Assembly (NCBI GenBank): GCA_947455195.1
Contig: CANGMI010000005.1
Coordinates: 1 to 64,000 of the forward strand
Origin: Pseudomonadota bacterium
GTDB lineage: Bacteria; Pseudomonadota; Gammaproteobacteria; Burkholderiales; SG8-39
DNA: 64,000 nucleotides
Reading direction: 5' to 3'
This document shows positions 21,603 through 30,283 of this stretch, in pieces (position 1 is the stretch's first letter; the number at the start of each line of letters is the position of its first letter). The notes below the pieces were generated by a model that was given only the letters and a program-made list of their open reading frames with translations, made no database searches and was not told where the DNA came from. The position numbers and the translations under genes were made by a program.

Positions 21603-23714
21603 ATGGCGACCCAGATAGCCCGGAGTGTGGACGGGGCCGGCAGTGCCGGCGACCGCGTCGTGCGTGCCGCCTGTCCGCACGACTGCCCCGACACCTGCGC
21701 GATGGAGGTCACGGTTCGCGACGGTCGCGCCATCCAGGTACGAGGCGCCGCCGATCATCCGTTTACCGGTGGGGTGTTATGCACCAAGGTCTCGCGCTAC
21801 CTCGAGCGCACCTACGCCCGTGACCGGGTGCTGCATCCGCTACGGCGTGTCGGTGGCAAGGGCCCCGGGCGCGGACATTGGGAGCAGATCGGCTGGGACG
21901 AGGCGCTCGATGCCATCGCCGATCGCTTTCGCAGCATCATCGCCTCCCCGGCCGGTGCCCAGGCGATCCTGCCCTACAGCTATGCGGGCACGATGGGCAT
22001 GCTGCAAGGTTCTTCGATGGATCGGCGATTCTTCAATCGTCTCGGGGCAGCCGATCTGGAGCGCACGATCTGTTCCTCGGCGGGGAAGGCCGGCATCACC
22101 CTCACGCTGGGTGGGGGGGTGGGCACCGATCCGGAGTGTTTCGAGGATGCCCGGCTCATCCTCATCTGGGGATCCAATCCGATCACTTCCAATCTGCATC
22201 TGTGGACCCGCCTGCAGGCTGCCAAGCGGCGGGGTGCCCGCCTGATCGCCATCGATCCGTTTCGCAGCCTGACCGCGGAGCACTGCCACCAGCACATCGC
22301 GCTGCAGCCCGGAACGGATGGTGCGCTGGCGCTCGCGATGATGCATGTTCTGATCGCCGAGGATCGAGTCGACCACGAGTGGGTCGCGGCGCACACCGTC
22401 GGTTTCGAGCCGCTCGCCGCCCGAGTGCGTGACTGGACGCCTGAGCGAGCCGCCGCCCTCTGCGGGCTCGAGGCCCGCGTGATTGTCGACCTTGCCCGCG
22501 AATACGCGAGCGTGCGTCCCTCGGTCATCCGGCTCAACTACGGCATGCAGCGAACGCACGGCGGTGGCATGGCGGCGCGTACCATCGCGTGCCTGCCCGC
22601 CCTGGTTGGAGCCTGGCGCGATCCGGCGGGTGGCGTCCTCCTCACCACGGGCGACTTCTACGCGATGGACCACCAGGCCCTCGAGCGGCCCGATCTGCGT
22701 GCGGCGCCGGTGCGTTCGATCAACATGTGTGCCATCGGCGATGCACTGCTCGATCAGCAGGCGCCGGTACAGGCTGTCTTCGTCTACAACTCGAATCCGC
22801 TCGCGGTTGCGCCCGATTCATCGAAGGTTGCCGCCGGTTTCCAGCGTGAAGATCTCTTCTGCGTCGTGCACGACGTGTTCATCACCGACACGGCCGACTA
22901 TGCCGACATCTTTCTTCCTGCCACGACACAACTCGAACACTGGGATGTCCACAAGTCGTACGGGCATCTCTACGTCGTCGCCAACAACCCCGCCATCGAA
23001 CCCTGTGGTGAAGCGCTCTCCAATGTGGAGTTCTTTCGCCGTCTGGCCCGCAAGATGGGATTCGATGACGCCTGCTTCTCCGACGGCGACGAAGACCTGT
23101 GCCGTCAGGCGCTCGGGCGTGCCGATCCGCGCATGGCCGGCATCCAGTGGGAGACATTGAAGCACGCGGGCTGGCAGCGTCTGCCCCTGCCCGCGCAAAC
23201 GGCGCCGTTTGCCAACGGAGGATTTCCGACCCCCTCGGGCAAGGTCGAGTTCCTGAGCGAACGCGCCGTGGCGGCCGGCCTCGATGCCCTACCCGATTAC
23301 ATTCCGCCTCGCGAGTCGATCGAGAGCAATCCGGCGCTTGCCCGTCGATATCCGCTCTCGATGCTCTCGCCACCCCACCGGCATGCGCTCAACACCTCGT
23401 TTGCCAATCACGCTCTCTTTCTGGCGACCGAGCGCGAGCCGCATCTGGAGATCAACCGCAGTGATGCGCTGGCACGTGGCATCGAGGAGGGTGCGCTCGT
23501 ACGCATCTTCAACGATCGGGGCAGCTTCCAGGCGCGTGCGCGTGTCGGTGACGCGGCTCGCGAAGGGGTCGTGGTGGCCTTGTCGCTGTGGTGGCGAAAA
23601 CTCGCGCCCGACGGGCGCAACGCCAATGAGGTGACTTCGCAGGCACTGACCGATATCGGTGCGGGCGCAACCTTCTACGATTGCCTCGTGCAGGTCGAGC
23701 GAGTCGGTCGATGA
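21603..23714 (+). CDS. Stand-alone molybdopterin (bis-MGD) oxidoreductase, DMSO-reductase superfamily
   Basis: This 703-residue protein has an N-terminal [4Fe-4S] site (Cys24, Cys28, Cys32, Cys60), the Molybdopterin domain (IGWDEALDAIADRF, then LILIWGSNP) and a C-terminal dinucleotide-binding domain (ARVGDAAREGVV). The probable metal-ligand region reads TICSSAGKAG (Cys157). No Tat signal is present and no FeS or membrane-anchor subunit gene is adjacent, so it seems cytoplasmic and self-contained. Reaction and substrate are unknown. AAGGAG precedes the ATG. The stop overlaps the next gene as ATGA. Confidence 0.85.
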   Translation: MATQIARSVDGAGSAGDRVVRAACPHDCPDTCAMEVTVRDGRAIQVRGAADHPFTGGVLCTKVSRYLERTYARDRVLHPLRRVGGKGPGRGHWEQIGWDEALDAIADRFRSIIASPAGAQAILPYSYAGTMGMLQGSSMDRRFFNRLGAADLERTICSSAGKAGITLTLGGGVGTDPECFEDARLILIWGSNPITSNLHLWTRLQAAKRRGARLIAIDPFRSLTAEHCHQHIALQPGTDGALALAMMHVLIAEDRVDHEWVAAHTVGFEPLAARVRDWTPERAAALCGLEARVIVDLAREYASVRPSVIRLNYGMQRTHGGGMAARTIACLPALVGAWRDPAGGVLLTTGDFYAMDHQALERPDLRAAPVRSINMCAIGDALLDQQAPVQAVFVYNSNPLAVAPDSSKVAAGFQREDLFCVVHDVFITDTADYADIFLPATTQLEHWDVHKSYGHLYVVANNPAIEPCGEALSNVEFFRRLARKMGFDDACFSDGDEDLCRQALGRADPRMAGIQWETLKHAGWQRLPLPAQTAPFANGGFPTPSGKVEFLSERAVAAGLDALPDYIPPRESIESNPALARRYPLSMLSPPHRHALNTSFANHALFLATEREPHLEINRSDALARGIEEGALVRIFNDRGSFQARARVGDAAREGVVVALSLWWRKLAPDGRNANEVTSQALTDIGAGATFYDCLVQVERVGR

Positions 23715-24499
23715 CGGGTCTGCGCCGGTGGGTGGCAAGCCGCCTTGCCAGTGTCGAGATCAGCGAATCGCGTGGGGTCCGTTACCTGCATCTTGGCGGC
23801 GATGCAATCCAGAGTGCCCTGCGCCTGTCCAACCCCGACGCGCTCGAATTGCACTACACCCGTGCGGTGATGGGTTACCTGCTGCTCGTGCCCGAACCTG
23901 CACATCTTCTGGTGATCGGTCTGGGCGGTGGTTCGGTGCCGCGCTTCGTGCGTCATGCCCGCCCGCGAACGCGGGTCACGGCGGTCGAGATCAATCCGCG
24001 GGTGCTCGCCGCAGCGAGGGCCTGGTTTGGCCTGCCCGAGGATGATGTGGGGCTCGAGGTCGTGATTGCCGATGGTGCGCAGTACGTGCCTCGACATCCG
24101 GGAAGTTGCGATGCGCTGTTGCTCGACGCCTTTGATGATGGTCGTTCGGTGCGGGCGCTCTCGAGCGAGCGCTTCTACGCGGCCTGCCGCGATGCGCTCA
24201 CGCCCCGTGGCATCTTCATCCAGAACTTCATGGCCGATGACCCGGAGCGTGAACTCTGTACCCGCCGCCTCGAGCAGGTGTTTGACGGACGCGTCCTCGC
24301 GCTACCCGCGGCCAATGGTGTCAACGTGATCATCTTCGGGATGATGAACCGTGGGTTGCGCCTTGGTTTGCCTGCGCTCGAGCGCCGCGCCCGGCGTCTG
24401 GAATTGCTGCTCGGGCTCCCCTTCGCGTCGATGCTCGAGAGCCTTGTTCGGAACAATGCCTGGACGCTCGACGAGGGGTTTCGACGCAGGCCCCGGTAG
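23711..24499 (+). CDS. Spermidine-synthase-like Rossmann-fold protein
   Basis: This 262-residue protein has the SpeE-type nucleotide-binding loop VIGLGGGSVPRF, an acidic VEINP that would bind the ribose of the cosubstrate, and LLLDAFDDG at the catalytic-Asp position. It is shorter than full polyamine synthases and lacks their N-terminal beta domain, as do many uncharacterised relatives that may be methyltransferases or aminopropyltransferases. Its ATG overlaps the Mo-oxidoreductase stop by four bases, so the two are translationally coupled. Function is unassigned. Confidence 0.8.
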   Translation: MTGLRRWVASRLASVEISESRGVRYLHLGGDAIQSALRLSNPDALELHYTRAVMGYLLLVPEPAHLLVIGLGGGSVPRFVRHARPRTRVTAVEINPRVLAAARAWFGLPEDDVGLEVVIADGAQYVPRHPGSCDALLLDAFDDGRSVRALSSERFYAACRDALTPRGIFIQNFMADDPERELCTRRLEQVFDGRVLALPAANGVNVIIFGMMNRGLRLGLPALERRARRLELLLGLPFASMLESLVRNNAWTLDEGFRRRPR

Positions 24500-24503
24500 G
24501 GGC

Positions 24504-25205
24504 TCAGGCAGCGAGGTCGAACACCAGAACCTCGGCGTCCACGCCATGCGCAAGTGTGAGTCGCGACTCGCCTGCGATGAGCAGCGCATCGCCGCCTTTC
24601 AGTGCGATACCGTTTGCTTCGAGTTCGCCTCGCACAAGGTGAACATAGCCCTTGCGTCTCGGGTCGAGGGCGAGCGTTGCCGACTCGTCGCCATCGAAGA
24701 GTCCGGCACGAAGTTCGGCATCGGCATGCATCGAGACTGACCCCTGTGCCCCGTCGCGCGAAGCCACCAGACGCAAGGCGCCGCGCTTTTCGGTGGTGGC
24801 GATGGTGGTCTGCTCGTAGCTTGGCGGCACGCCGATCACATCCGGTTCGATCCAGATCTGCAGGAAGTGGGTGAGTTCACCGGCGGCGTGGTTGAATTCG
24901 CTGTGCATCACCCCGGTGCCGGCACTCATGCGCTGTACGTCGCCGGGCGGAATGCCTTTCACATTGCCCATGCTGTCCTGGTGCGCGAGTTCGCCCGAGA
25001 GGACGTAGCTGATGATTTCCATGTCGCGATGGCCGTGTCGCCCGAAGCCCATGCCCGGTGCGATCCGGTCTTCGTTGATCACGCGCAGATTGCCCCAGCC
25101 CATGTGGGCCGGATCGTGATAGCCGGCAAATGAAAACGAGTGAAAGCTGCGCAGCCAGCCATGGTCGGCATAGCCGCGGTCCTGCGACCGACGGATTTTC
25201 AGCAT
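24504..25205 (-). CDS. Pirin family protein (bicupin, quercetinase-like)
   Basis: This 233-residue cytoplasmic bicupin has the pirin N-terminal motif GRHGHRDMEIISYVLSGELAH, giving the metal-binding HxH and Glu, and the following MHSEFNH histidine. The SFSFAGYHD motif near residue 26 and the total length match Escherichia coli YhhW, which has quercetin 2,3-dioxygenase activity in vitro. The physiological substrate is unknown, and a redox or transcription-cofactor role is possible. Its 3' end is 4 bases from the convergent spermidine-synthase-like gene. Confidence 0.88.
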   Translation of the reverse strand: MLKIRRSQDRGYADHGWLRSFHSFSFAGYHDPAHMGWGNLRVINEDRIAPGMGFGRHGHRDMEIISYVLSGELAHQDSMGNVKGIPPGDVQRMSAGTGVMHSEFNHAAGELTHFLQIWIEPDVIGVPPSYEQTTIATTEKRGALRLVASRDGAQGSVSMHADAELRAGLFDGDESATLALDPRRKGYVHLVRGELEANGIALKGGDALLIAGESRLTLAHGVDAEVLVFDLAA

Positions 25206-25241
25206 CGCATTTCTCCAGGTTGTCGATTCGGGGGGGGCGCA

Positions 25242-26669
25242 TCACGGTCCGGGGGGAGGCGCGACTGCAGTCGCGTTCGTGCGACGCGCACCACTCAGGA
25301 GCATCAGTACCGCCCCTGCGGCTACCACGCCAACGCCGAACCAGGCGCCCGATCCGGCATAGCGCAGGCTCGACCATAAAAGGAAGGCGCAGGTGATGAT
25401 GAAGACGATGGGCGTGAGCGGGTAGAGCGGAACGCTGAAGGCGCGGGGGCGCCCGGCGTCACGGCGGCGCAGCACGAAGAGGCCGACCCCGACCATCATG
25501 ACGAAAAACCAGAAGACCGGCAGCGTGTAATCGATGAGCGACTGGAACCCATGGCCCGAGAGTTCGCTGCCGACAATCAGGGCAAGCGCGATGGCCCCTT
25601 GCAGGAGCAGCGCATTGCGTGGCGTATCGCGTTCGACATCCCAGTGCCCGAGCCAGCGCAGTGCATGCCAGTCGCGGCCCAGCGCATAGTTGGATCGGGC
25701 CCCGACGATGATGGTCGAGTTGATCGAGGTGAGCGCCGAAATGGCCACCGCGATGCTGATGAAACTCGAGCCTGACTCACCGAAGGCCCGGCGCAGCACG
25801 TCAGCTGCCACGGTGTCGCTGGCTGCAACGCCAGCAAGGCCCAGGCTGCGGACATAGGCGTAGTTCACCAGCAGGTAGAGCAGGGTGACGATCACGAGGC
25901 TTGCCGTGAGCGCGCGCACCATGCCGCGCGGATCCTTCACTTCAGCCGAGATGTAGGCACCGTCATTCCAGCCGCCGAAAGTGAACAGCACGAAGAGCAG
26001 TGCAAGAGGGGCTGCGCCCCAGGAAACCGCCGCGCTGCCGGCTGCGCTTGCCTCGGTCATGCTCCCTGGCACTGCCGTTGCAGAGCCTGCGGCCACCTCG
26101 GTGGGCGACAGGCCCGCGAAGAAGATGCCCGCCACGATGATGGCCATGATGCCGGCGACCTCCAGTACGGTGAGCACGTTCTGGATGCCCTTTGTTTCGC
26201 GGATCCCGATGAGGTTGACGAGCGTGAAGCCCAGTGTGGCGAGGCTGGCGTAAAGCGCGCTCGAATGCGCGCCCAGAGGTGCGAGGTTTGATGCGTAGTC
26301 GCCGAAGACGAAACCGAGGATGGCAATCGGGCCCGAGGTGACGACGGCCAGACGCGACCAGGCAAAGAGGAATGACAGATGCCGTCCGAAGGCCTGATTG
26401 AGAAAGTGGTAGTCACCCCCCGCGTGCGGATAACTGGTGGACAGTTCGGCGTAGCACAGGGCTCCCACCAGCGATATCAGGCCACCGACGATCCAGATGC
26501 CGTAAAAGGCGTACTCCGACGTGCTGTTCATCGCGACCAGTTGTGGCAACTTGAAGATCCCCGATCCAATGATGAGCCCGACGATGATCGCGATCGCGTC
26601 AAGGGTGTCGATGCGGCGTGCGGGCGCATCCGGTACGTTGGTGGGCGTTGATGTCAAGGCGGGCTCCAT
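25242..26669 (-). CDS. APC-family amino acid permease
   Basis: This ~475-residue inner-membrane transporter has about 12 helices. TM1 carries the APC substrate/ion motif VGLIIGSGIFKLP, and TM3-loop ELSTSYPHAGGDYHFL matches the LAT-like branch of the superfamily. The ATG at 26669 (MEPALTSTP) was chosen, since longer in-frame upstream sequence is Arg/Pro-rich and unlike the family. The substrate is probably an amino acid or organic amine, not resolved further. It is 36 bases upstream of pirin on the same strand. Confidence 0.87.
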   Translation of the reverse strand: MEPALTSTPTNVPDAPARRIDTLDAIAIIVGLIIGSGIFKLPQLVAMNSTSEYAFYGIWIVGGLISLVGALCYAELSTSYPHAGGDYHFLNQAFGRHLSFLFAWSRLAVVTSGPIAILGFVFGDYASNLAPLGAHSSALYASLATLGFTLVNLIGIRETKGIQNVLTVLEVAGIMAIIVAGIFFAGLSPTEVAAGSATAVPGSMTEASAAGSAAVSWGAAPLALLFVLFTFGGWNDGAYISAEVKDPRGMVRALTASLVIVTLLYLLVNYAYVRSLGLAGVAASDTVAADVLRRAFGESGSSFISIAVAISALTSINSTIIVGARSNYALGRDWHALRWLGHWDVERDTPRNALLLQGAIALALIVGSELSGHGFQSLIDYTLPVFWFFVMMVGVGLFVLRRRDAGRPRAFSVPLYPLTPIVFIITCAFLLWSSLRYAGSGAWFGVGVVAAGAVLMLLSGARRTNATAVAPPPGP

Positions 26670-26799
26670 GAGCGCGCGGCGCGGGGGCGCCGATGGCAAG
26701 TCTCGAGTGTATCGGGGCTGCGGCCCTCGAGGGGGGCGTCTCGGGCGCATGCGCCATCGTGTTCGGCAGATCGTGTGCCGCGGGTCGTCGGCATGCCAC

Positions 26800-26805
26800 T
26801 AGAAT
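26800..26805 (+). promoter_or_regulatory. Possible -10 box (TAGAAT) upstream of a Bug-protein gene
   Basis: TAGAAT lies about 40 bases upstream of the chosen ATG and 25 bases before its GGAG element, in the gap between divergent genes. The -35 region is poor. It is weak evidence on its own. Confidence 0.28.
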
Positions 26806-26844
26806 GAGACCTGTCGATGGTGACGATGTCGGAGAGCGCGGTTG

Positions 26845-27918
26845 ATGAACAAGGCATGGGATATCCGGGAGGCGTGCGTGGGTCCCTCGAGGCGGCCTTT
26901 CGCAAGGTCGCGCGTGCGAACCAAGGCCTCGCGAGGGCTTGCGCTGGCTGCAGGTGTTCTTTCGCTGGTGCTGGGCATGGCCGCGATGCTGCCGGTCGTC
27001 GGCCACGCACAGGGAACCGTGTGGCCGCAAAAGCCCTTGCGTCTGGTGGTGCCGTTTGCTGCGGGTGGTTCCTCGGATGTGATGGCGCGCACGGTCGCAC
27101 GATCGCTCGCCGATGATCTGGGGCAGCCGATCGTGGTCGAGAACCGTCCCGGGGCCGGGGGCAGCATTGCGCTTGAATTCGTCGCTCGTCAGGCCGCTGA
27201 TGGCTACACCCTGCTGTTCGGCACGATTGGCACCCATGGCATCAATCCGGCGGTGATGCGAAAGTTGCCTTACGACCCCCTGCGCGACTTCGCCCCGGTG
27301 TCCATGCTCCATACGCTGTCCAACGTTCTCATCGTGCACCCATCGGTGGGTGTGGCAAGCGTGGGTGAGCTCATCGCTCTTGCACGAACCCGTCCGGGGG
27401 CGCTCACCTTTGCATCGGCGGGCAACGGATCTTCATCGCATCTGTCCGGTGAGTTGTTCAAGGCCGCCGCTGGCATCGACATCACCCATGTCCCCTACAA
27501 GGGGGGCGGTGCAGCGATGCCTGATCTGCTCTCGGGTCAGGTTTCCATGATGTTCGAGACCATCCCGACCGCCATGCCGCCGACGCGTGCCGGCAAGGTG
27601 CGGGCTCTGGCGGTCACCACCGCCGGCCGATCCTCGATTGCACCTGAGTTGCCCACCATGGGAGAGGCCGGCGTGCGCGATTTCGTGGTGAGCTCCTGGA
27701 CCGCGCTCTTCACGACTGGGGGGGTGCCACGGGCGGTGATCGATCGGCTCAATGCGGCGGCCGTCCGTCTGGCGCAGGAGCCCCAGTATCGGGCGCGCAT
27801 GCGCGAGATGGGATCCGATTGCGTCAGCTCGACGCCAGAAGAACTCGATCAGTTCGTGCATGCCGAGATCGCGCGGTACACCCGGGCGGCCGAGCGCGCC
27901 GGCGTGCGCAATGACTGA
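26845..27918 (+). CDS. Tripartite tricarboxylate transporter substrate-binding protein (Bug/TctC family)
   Basis: This 357-residue periplasmic binding protein has a long N-terminal signal region with hydrophobic core ALAAGVLSLVLGMAAML and cleavage near GHAQG. Bug motifs are WPQKPLRLVVPFAAGGSSD, VENRPGAGGSIA and a HVPYKGGG loop. Bug proteins bind carboxylates such as citrate or amino acids. No tctA/tctB membrane genes are nearby, as is usual for this expanded family. GGAG precedes the ATG. The next gene starts 18 bases after the stop and may be cotranscribed, hinting at an amino or hydroxy acid ligand. Confidence 0.9.
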   Translation: MNKAWDIREACVGPSRRPFARSRVRTKASRGLALAAGVLSLVLGMAAMLPVVGHAQGTVWPQKPLRLVVPFAAGGSSDVMARTVARSLADDLGQPIVVENRPGAGGSIALEFVARQAADGYTLLFGTIGTHGINPAVMRKLPYDPLRDFAPVSMLHTLSNVLIVHPSVGVASVGELIALARTRPGALTFASAGNGSSSHLSGELFKAAAGIDITHVPYKGGGAAMPDLLSGQVSMMFETIPTAMPPTRAGKVRALAVTTAGRSSIAPELPTMGEAGVRDFVVSSWTALFTTGGVPRAVIDRLNAAAVRLAQEPQYRARMREMGSDCVSSTPEELDQFVHAEIARYTRAAERAGVRND

Positions 27919-27936
27919 TTGTCGTAAACTGCGGCC

Positions 27937-29052
27937 ATGACAGCATTCGCGCCCGCCCAGCCGGGGATGCTGGTCGACGAGGTCGATACACCGGCCCTGC
28001 TCCTCGATCTGGACGCCTTCGAGGCCAATCTGCATTCACTGCATGATGCCGTGAGGGGCTTGGGTGCGCGCGTGCGCCCGCACGCCAAAAGCCACAAGTG
28101 CGCCGAGATTGCTCGCCGTCAGATCGCGGCCGGCGCCATCGGGATTTGCTGCCAGAAGGTGAGCGAGGCCGAGGCCTTCGTCGATGCGGGCATTCGCGAT
28201 GTGGCGGTAACCAACGAGATTGTCGGCGCGGCCAAGTTGCGCCGTCTTGCACAATTGGCTCGCCGTGCCCGCATTTCGGTGTGTGTCGATGATCCGGTGA
28301 ACGTGGTCGACCTGTCGCACGCGGCCGATGCCGCGGGCGTCGTGATCGACGTGCTGGTCGAGATCGATGTCGGCTCGCGCCGGTGTGGGGTGCTGCCCGG
28401 CGCAGCCGCAGCGCAGCTGGTCCGCGCGATCAAGAACGCGCCCTATCTGCGGTTTGCCGGCATTCACGCCTATCACGGGTCAGCGCAGCATGTCCGGGAT
28501 GCTGCGGGGCGCGCCGCAGAGGCGGCAACCGCAGCGAGCTATGCTGCTGCCACGCGCGATGCAATCGCGCAGTACAGCATTGCCTGCGAGACCATCACGG
28601 GAGGCGGCACGGGAACGTGCCTGTTCGATGCCCGCAGCGGCGTTTACAACGAATTGCAGCCCGGATCCTATATTTTCATGGATGCCGACTACGCCCGCAA
28701 CGACTGGTCGGGCATGCCGCACTTTCGTCAGAGTCTTTTCGTGCTGGCCGGCGTGATGAGTGCAGCTGCCCCCGACCGTGTCGTGGTCGATGCCGGGTTG
28801 AAGGCGTTGGCCTTCGATTCGGGGTTGCCACGGGTGGCCGATCGCCCTGGCCTCGAGTACGTGAAGGCTTCCGACGAGCATGGGGTCATCGCCGTGTCGG
28901 CGGGTGTCACGCGACCTGTCCCTGGTGATCGGCTTCGCCTGGTTCCGGGACACTGCGACCCGACCGTAAACCTGCACGATCACATCGTGGCCTTTCGTGG
29001 CAACGTGGTTGAGGCTGTCTGGCCGGTGGTTGCCCGCGGGGCACACCGGTAG
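27937..29052 (+). CDS. DSD1-family PLP enzyme (D-threonine aldolase / D-serine dehydratase-like)
   Basis: This 371-residue enzyme has an N-terminal alanine-racemase-fold barrel with the PLP lysine in VRPHAKSHKC (residues ~47-55) and the GGGTGT phosphate-binding loop. The C-terminal D-serine-dehydratase-like domain holds the metal-binding PGHCDPTVN motif. Relatives include D-threonine aldolase and 3-hydroxy-D-aspartate aldolase, so cleavage of a beta-hydroxy D-amino acid to glycine and an aldehyde is likely; the precise substrate is open. It lies 18 bases after the Bug gene. Confidence 0.88.
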   Translation: MTAFAPAQPGMLVDEVDTPALLLDLDAFEANLHSLHDAVRGLGARVRPHAKSHKCAEIARRQIAAGAIGICCQKVSEAEAFVDAGIRDVAVTNEIVGAAKLRRLAQLARRARISVCVDDPVNVVDLSHAADAAGVVIDVLVEIDVGSRRCGVLPGAAAAQLVRAIKNAPYLRFAGIHAYHGSAQHVRDAAGRAAEAATAASYAAATRDAIAQYSIACETITGGGTGTCLFDARSGVYNELQPGSYIFMDADYARNDWSGMPHFRQSLFVLAGVMSAAAPDRVVVDAGLKALAFDSGLPRVADRPGLEYVKASDEHGVIAVSAGVTRPVPGDRLRLVPGHCDPTVNLHDHIVAFRGNVVEAVWPVVARGAHR

Positions 29053-29060
29053 CGCATCCA

Positions 29061-29157
29061 GGGGCCGTCGGGTCAACCACCCGCGCGCGGACGCCGGCCC
29101 CGCGCGACGTGTCATTCGGTGATGGTGTCAATGGACCTGGTTCATCCCGACAGGTCC
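29061..29157. terminator. Stem-loops in the convergent DSD1-dusA gap
   Basis: GGGGCCG (29061-29067) pairs with CGGCCCC (29095-29101) around a loop that contains a smaller GGGT/ACCC helix. GGACCTG (29133-29139) pairs with CAGGTCC (29151-29157) around 11 bases. Neither is followed by a T-run. They lie between the 3' ends of convergent genes, where transcription should stop. Confidence 0.4.
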
Positions 29158-29169
29158 GGTCCGGTGCGC

Positions 29170-30174
29170 TCAACCGACTCGACGCGCGTCCCCAGGCGCT
29201 TCGACGGCTGCCAGAGCGCGTTCGATGACCTCGATGCCGGCGCCTTGCAGGCGACCTTCCTCGCTGAGCGTGCGCCGCCAGGCGCGGGCGCCTGCAACGC
29301 CCTGGTAGAGCCCGAGCAGGTGTTGGGTCATCGCGCGCAGGGGGGTGCCGGCTGAGAGTTCTCGTGCCACATGCTCGAGATAGGCCTGAACGATCTCGCG
29401 AGCGCGTGGTATCGGCGCCTCACTGCCGTAGAGCGTCCGATCGATCGTGGCCAGTGACATGGGGTTGTAGTAGGCCTCGCGGCCCACCATCACCCCGTCC
29501 ACATGCGCCAGCTCGGCCTCGAGCGCAGCCTGTGAGCGAAGGCCGCCATTGATGATGATCTGCAGGTCGGGATTGTCGTGCTTCAGCGCATGCACGACAC
29601 CGTAGCGCAGAGGCGGAATCTCCCGGTTTTCGGCCGGCGACAGACCATCGAGCCAGGCGTTGCGAGCATGCACGATGAAGATACGGCAACCTGCCGCGCG
29701 GCACTGTTCCACCAGGCGCAGCAACCGATCGGGTGAGTCATCGTGGTCGATGCCGATGCGCGTCTTTACCGTGACATCGATATCGACCACCGCGCGCATC
29801 GCTGCAACCGAATCGGCCACGCGCTCGGGTTCGGCCATCAGGCAGGCACCGAATCGACCTGATTGCACACGATCGCTCGGGCACCCGACATTGAGGTTCA
29901 CCTCGTCAAAGCCGGCGTCGGCCGCCATGCGGGCACAGGCAGCCAGTTCGGCGGGTTCCGAGCCACCGAGCTGGATTGCGACCGGATGCTCGCTCTCGTC
30001 ATGGCGCAGGTGACGCGGGGCATCGCCACGCAGCAGTGCCTGGGTCGTGATCATCTCGGTGTAGAGCCGTGCATGGCGCGAGATGAGCCGCAACAGGCGC
30101 CGGCAGTGTCGGTCGGTGAGATCCATCATCGGTGCCACGCAGTAGCGATGGCTCGTGTTGTCGGGGTGGGGCAT
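29170..30174 (-). CDS. dusA: tRNA-dihydrouridine(20/20a) synthase DusA
   Basis: This 334-residue FMN enzyme reduces uridine 20/20a in the tRNA D-loop. It opens with RYCVAPMMDLTDRHCR and has NLNVGCPSDRVQSGRFGACLM, which includes the catalytic Cys and the DusA-type sequence. VKTRIGID, FIVHARNAWLDGLSP and INGGLRS follow, all specific to DusA rather than DusB/C. The ATG giving MPHPDNTSHRY was chosen; an in-frame upstream ATG would add 25 unconserved Arg-rich residues. It is transcribed convergently with the DSD1 gene. Confidence 0.95.
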   Translation of the reverse strand: MPHPDNTSHRYCVAPMMDLTDRHCRRLLRLISRHARLYTEMITTQALLRGDAPRHLRHDESEHPVAIQLGGSEPAELAACARMAADAGFDEVNLNVGCPSDRVQSGRFGACLMAEPERVADSVAAMRAVVDIDVTVKTRIGIDHDDSPDRLLRLVEQCRAAGCRIFIVHARNAWLDGLSPAENREIPPLRYGVVHALKHDNPDLQIIINGGLRSQAALEAELAHVDGVMVGREAYYNPMSLATIDRTLYGSEAPIPRAREIVQAYLEHVARELSAGTPLRAMTQHLLGLYQGVAGARAWRRTLSEEGRLQGAGIEVIERALAAVEAPGDARRVG

Positions 30175-30283
30175 CAATAGACGTCGCGTCGGGTTGCTGT
30201 TCCGCCGCTGCAGCGGCGAGAGGCCGGTGCGCCCGCTGCCCGGGCGCATGCCGGCATTCTCTCATCCCACGCCCGACCCGCGG

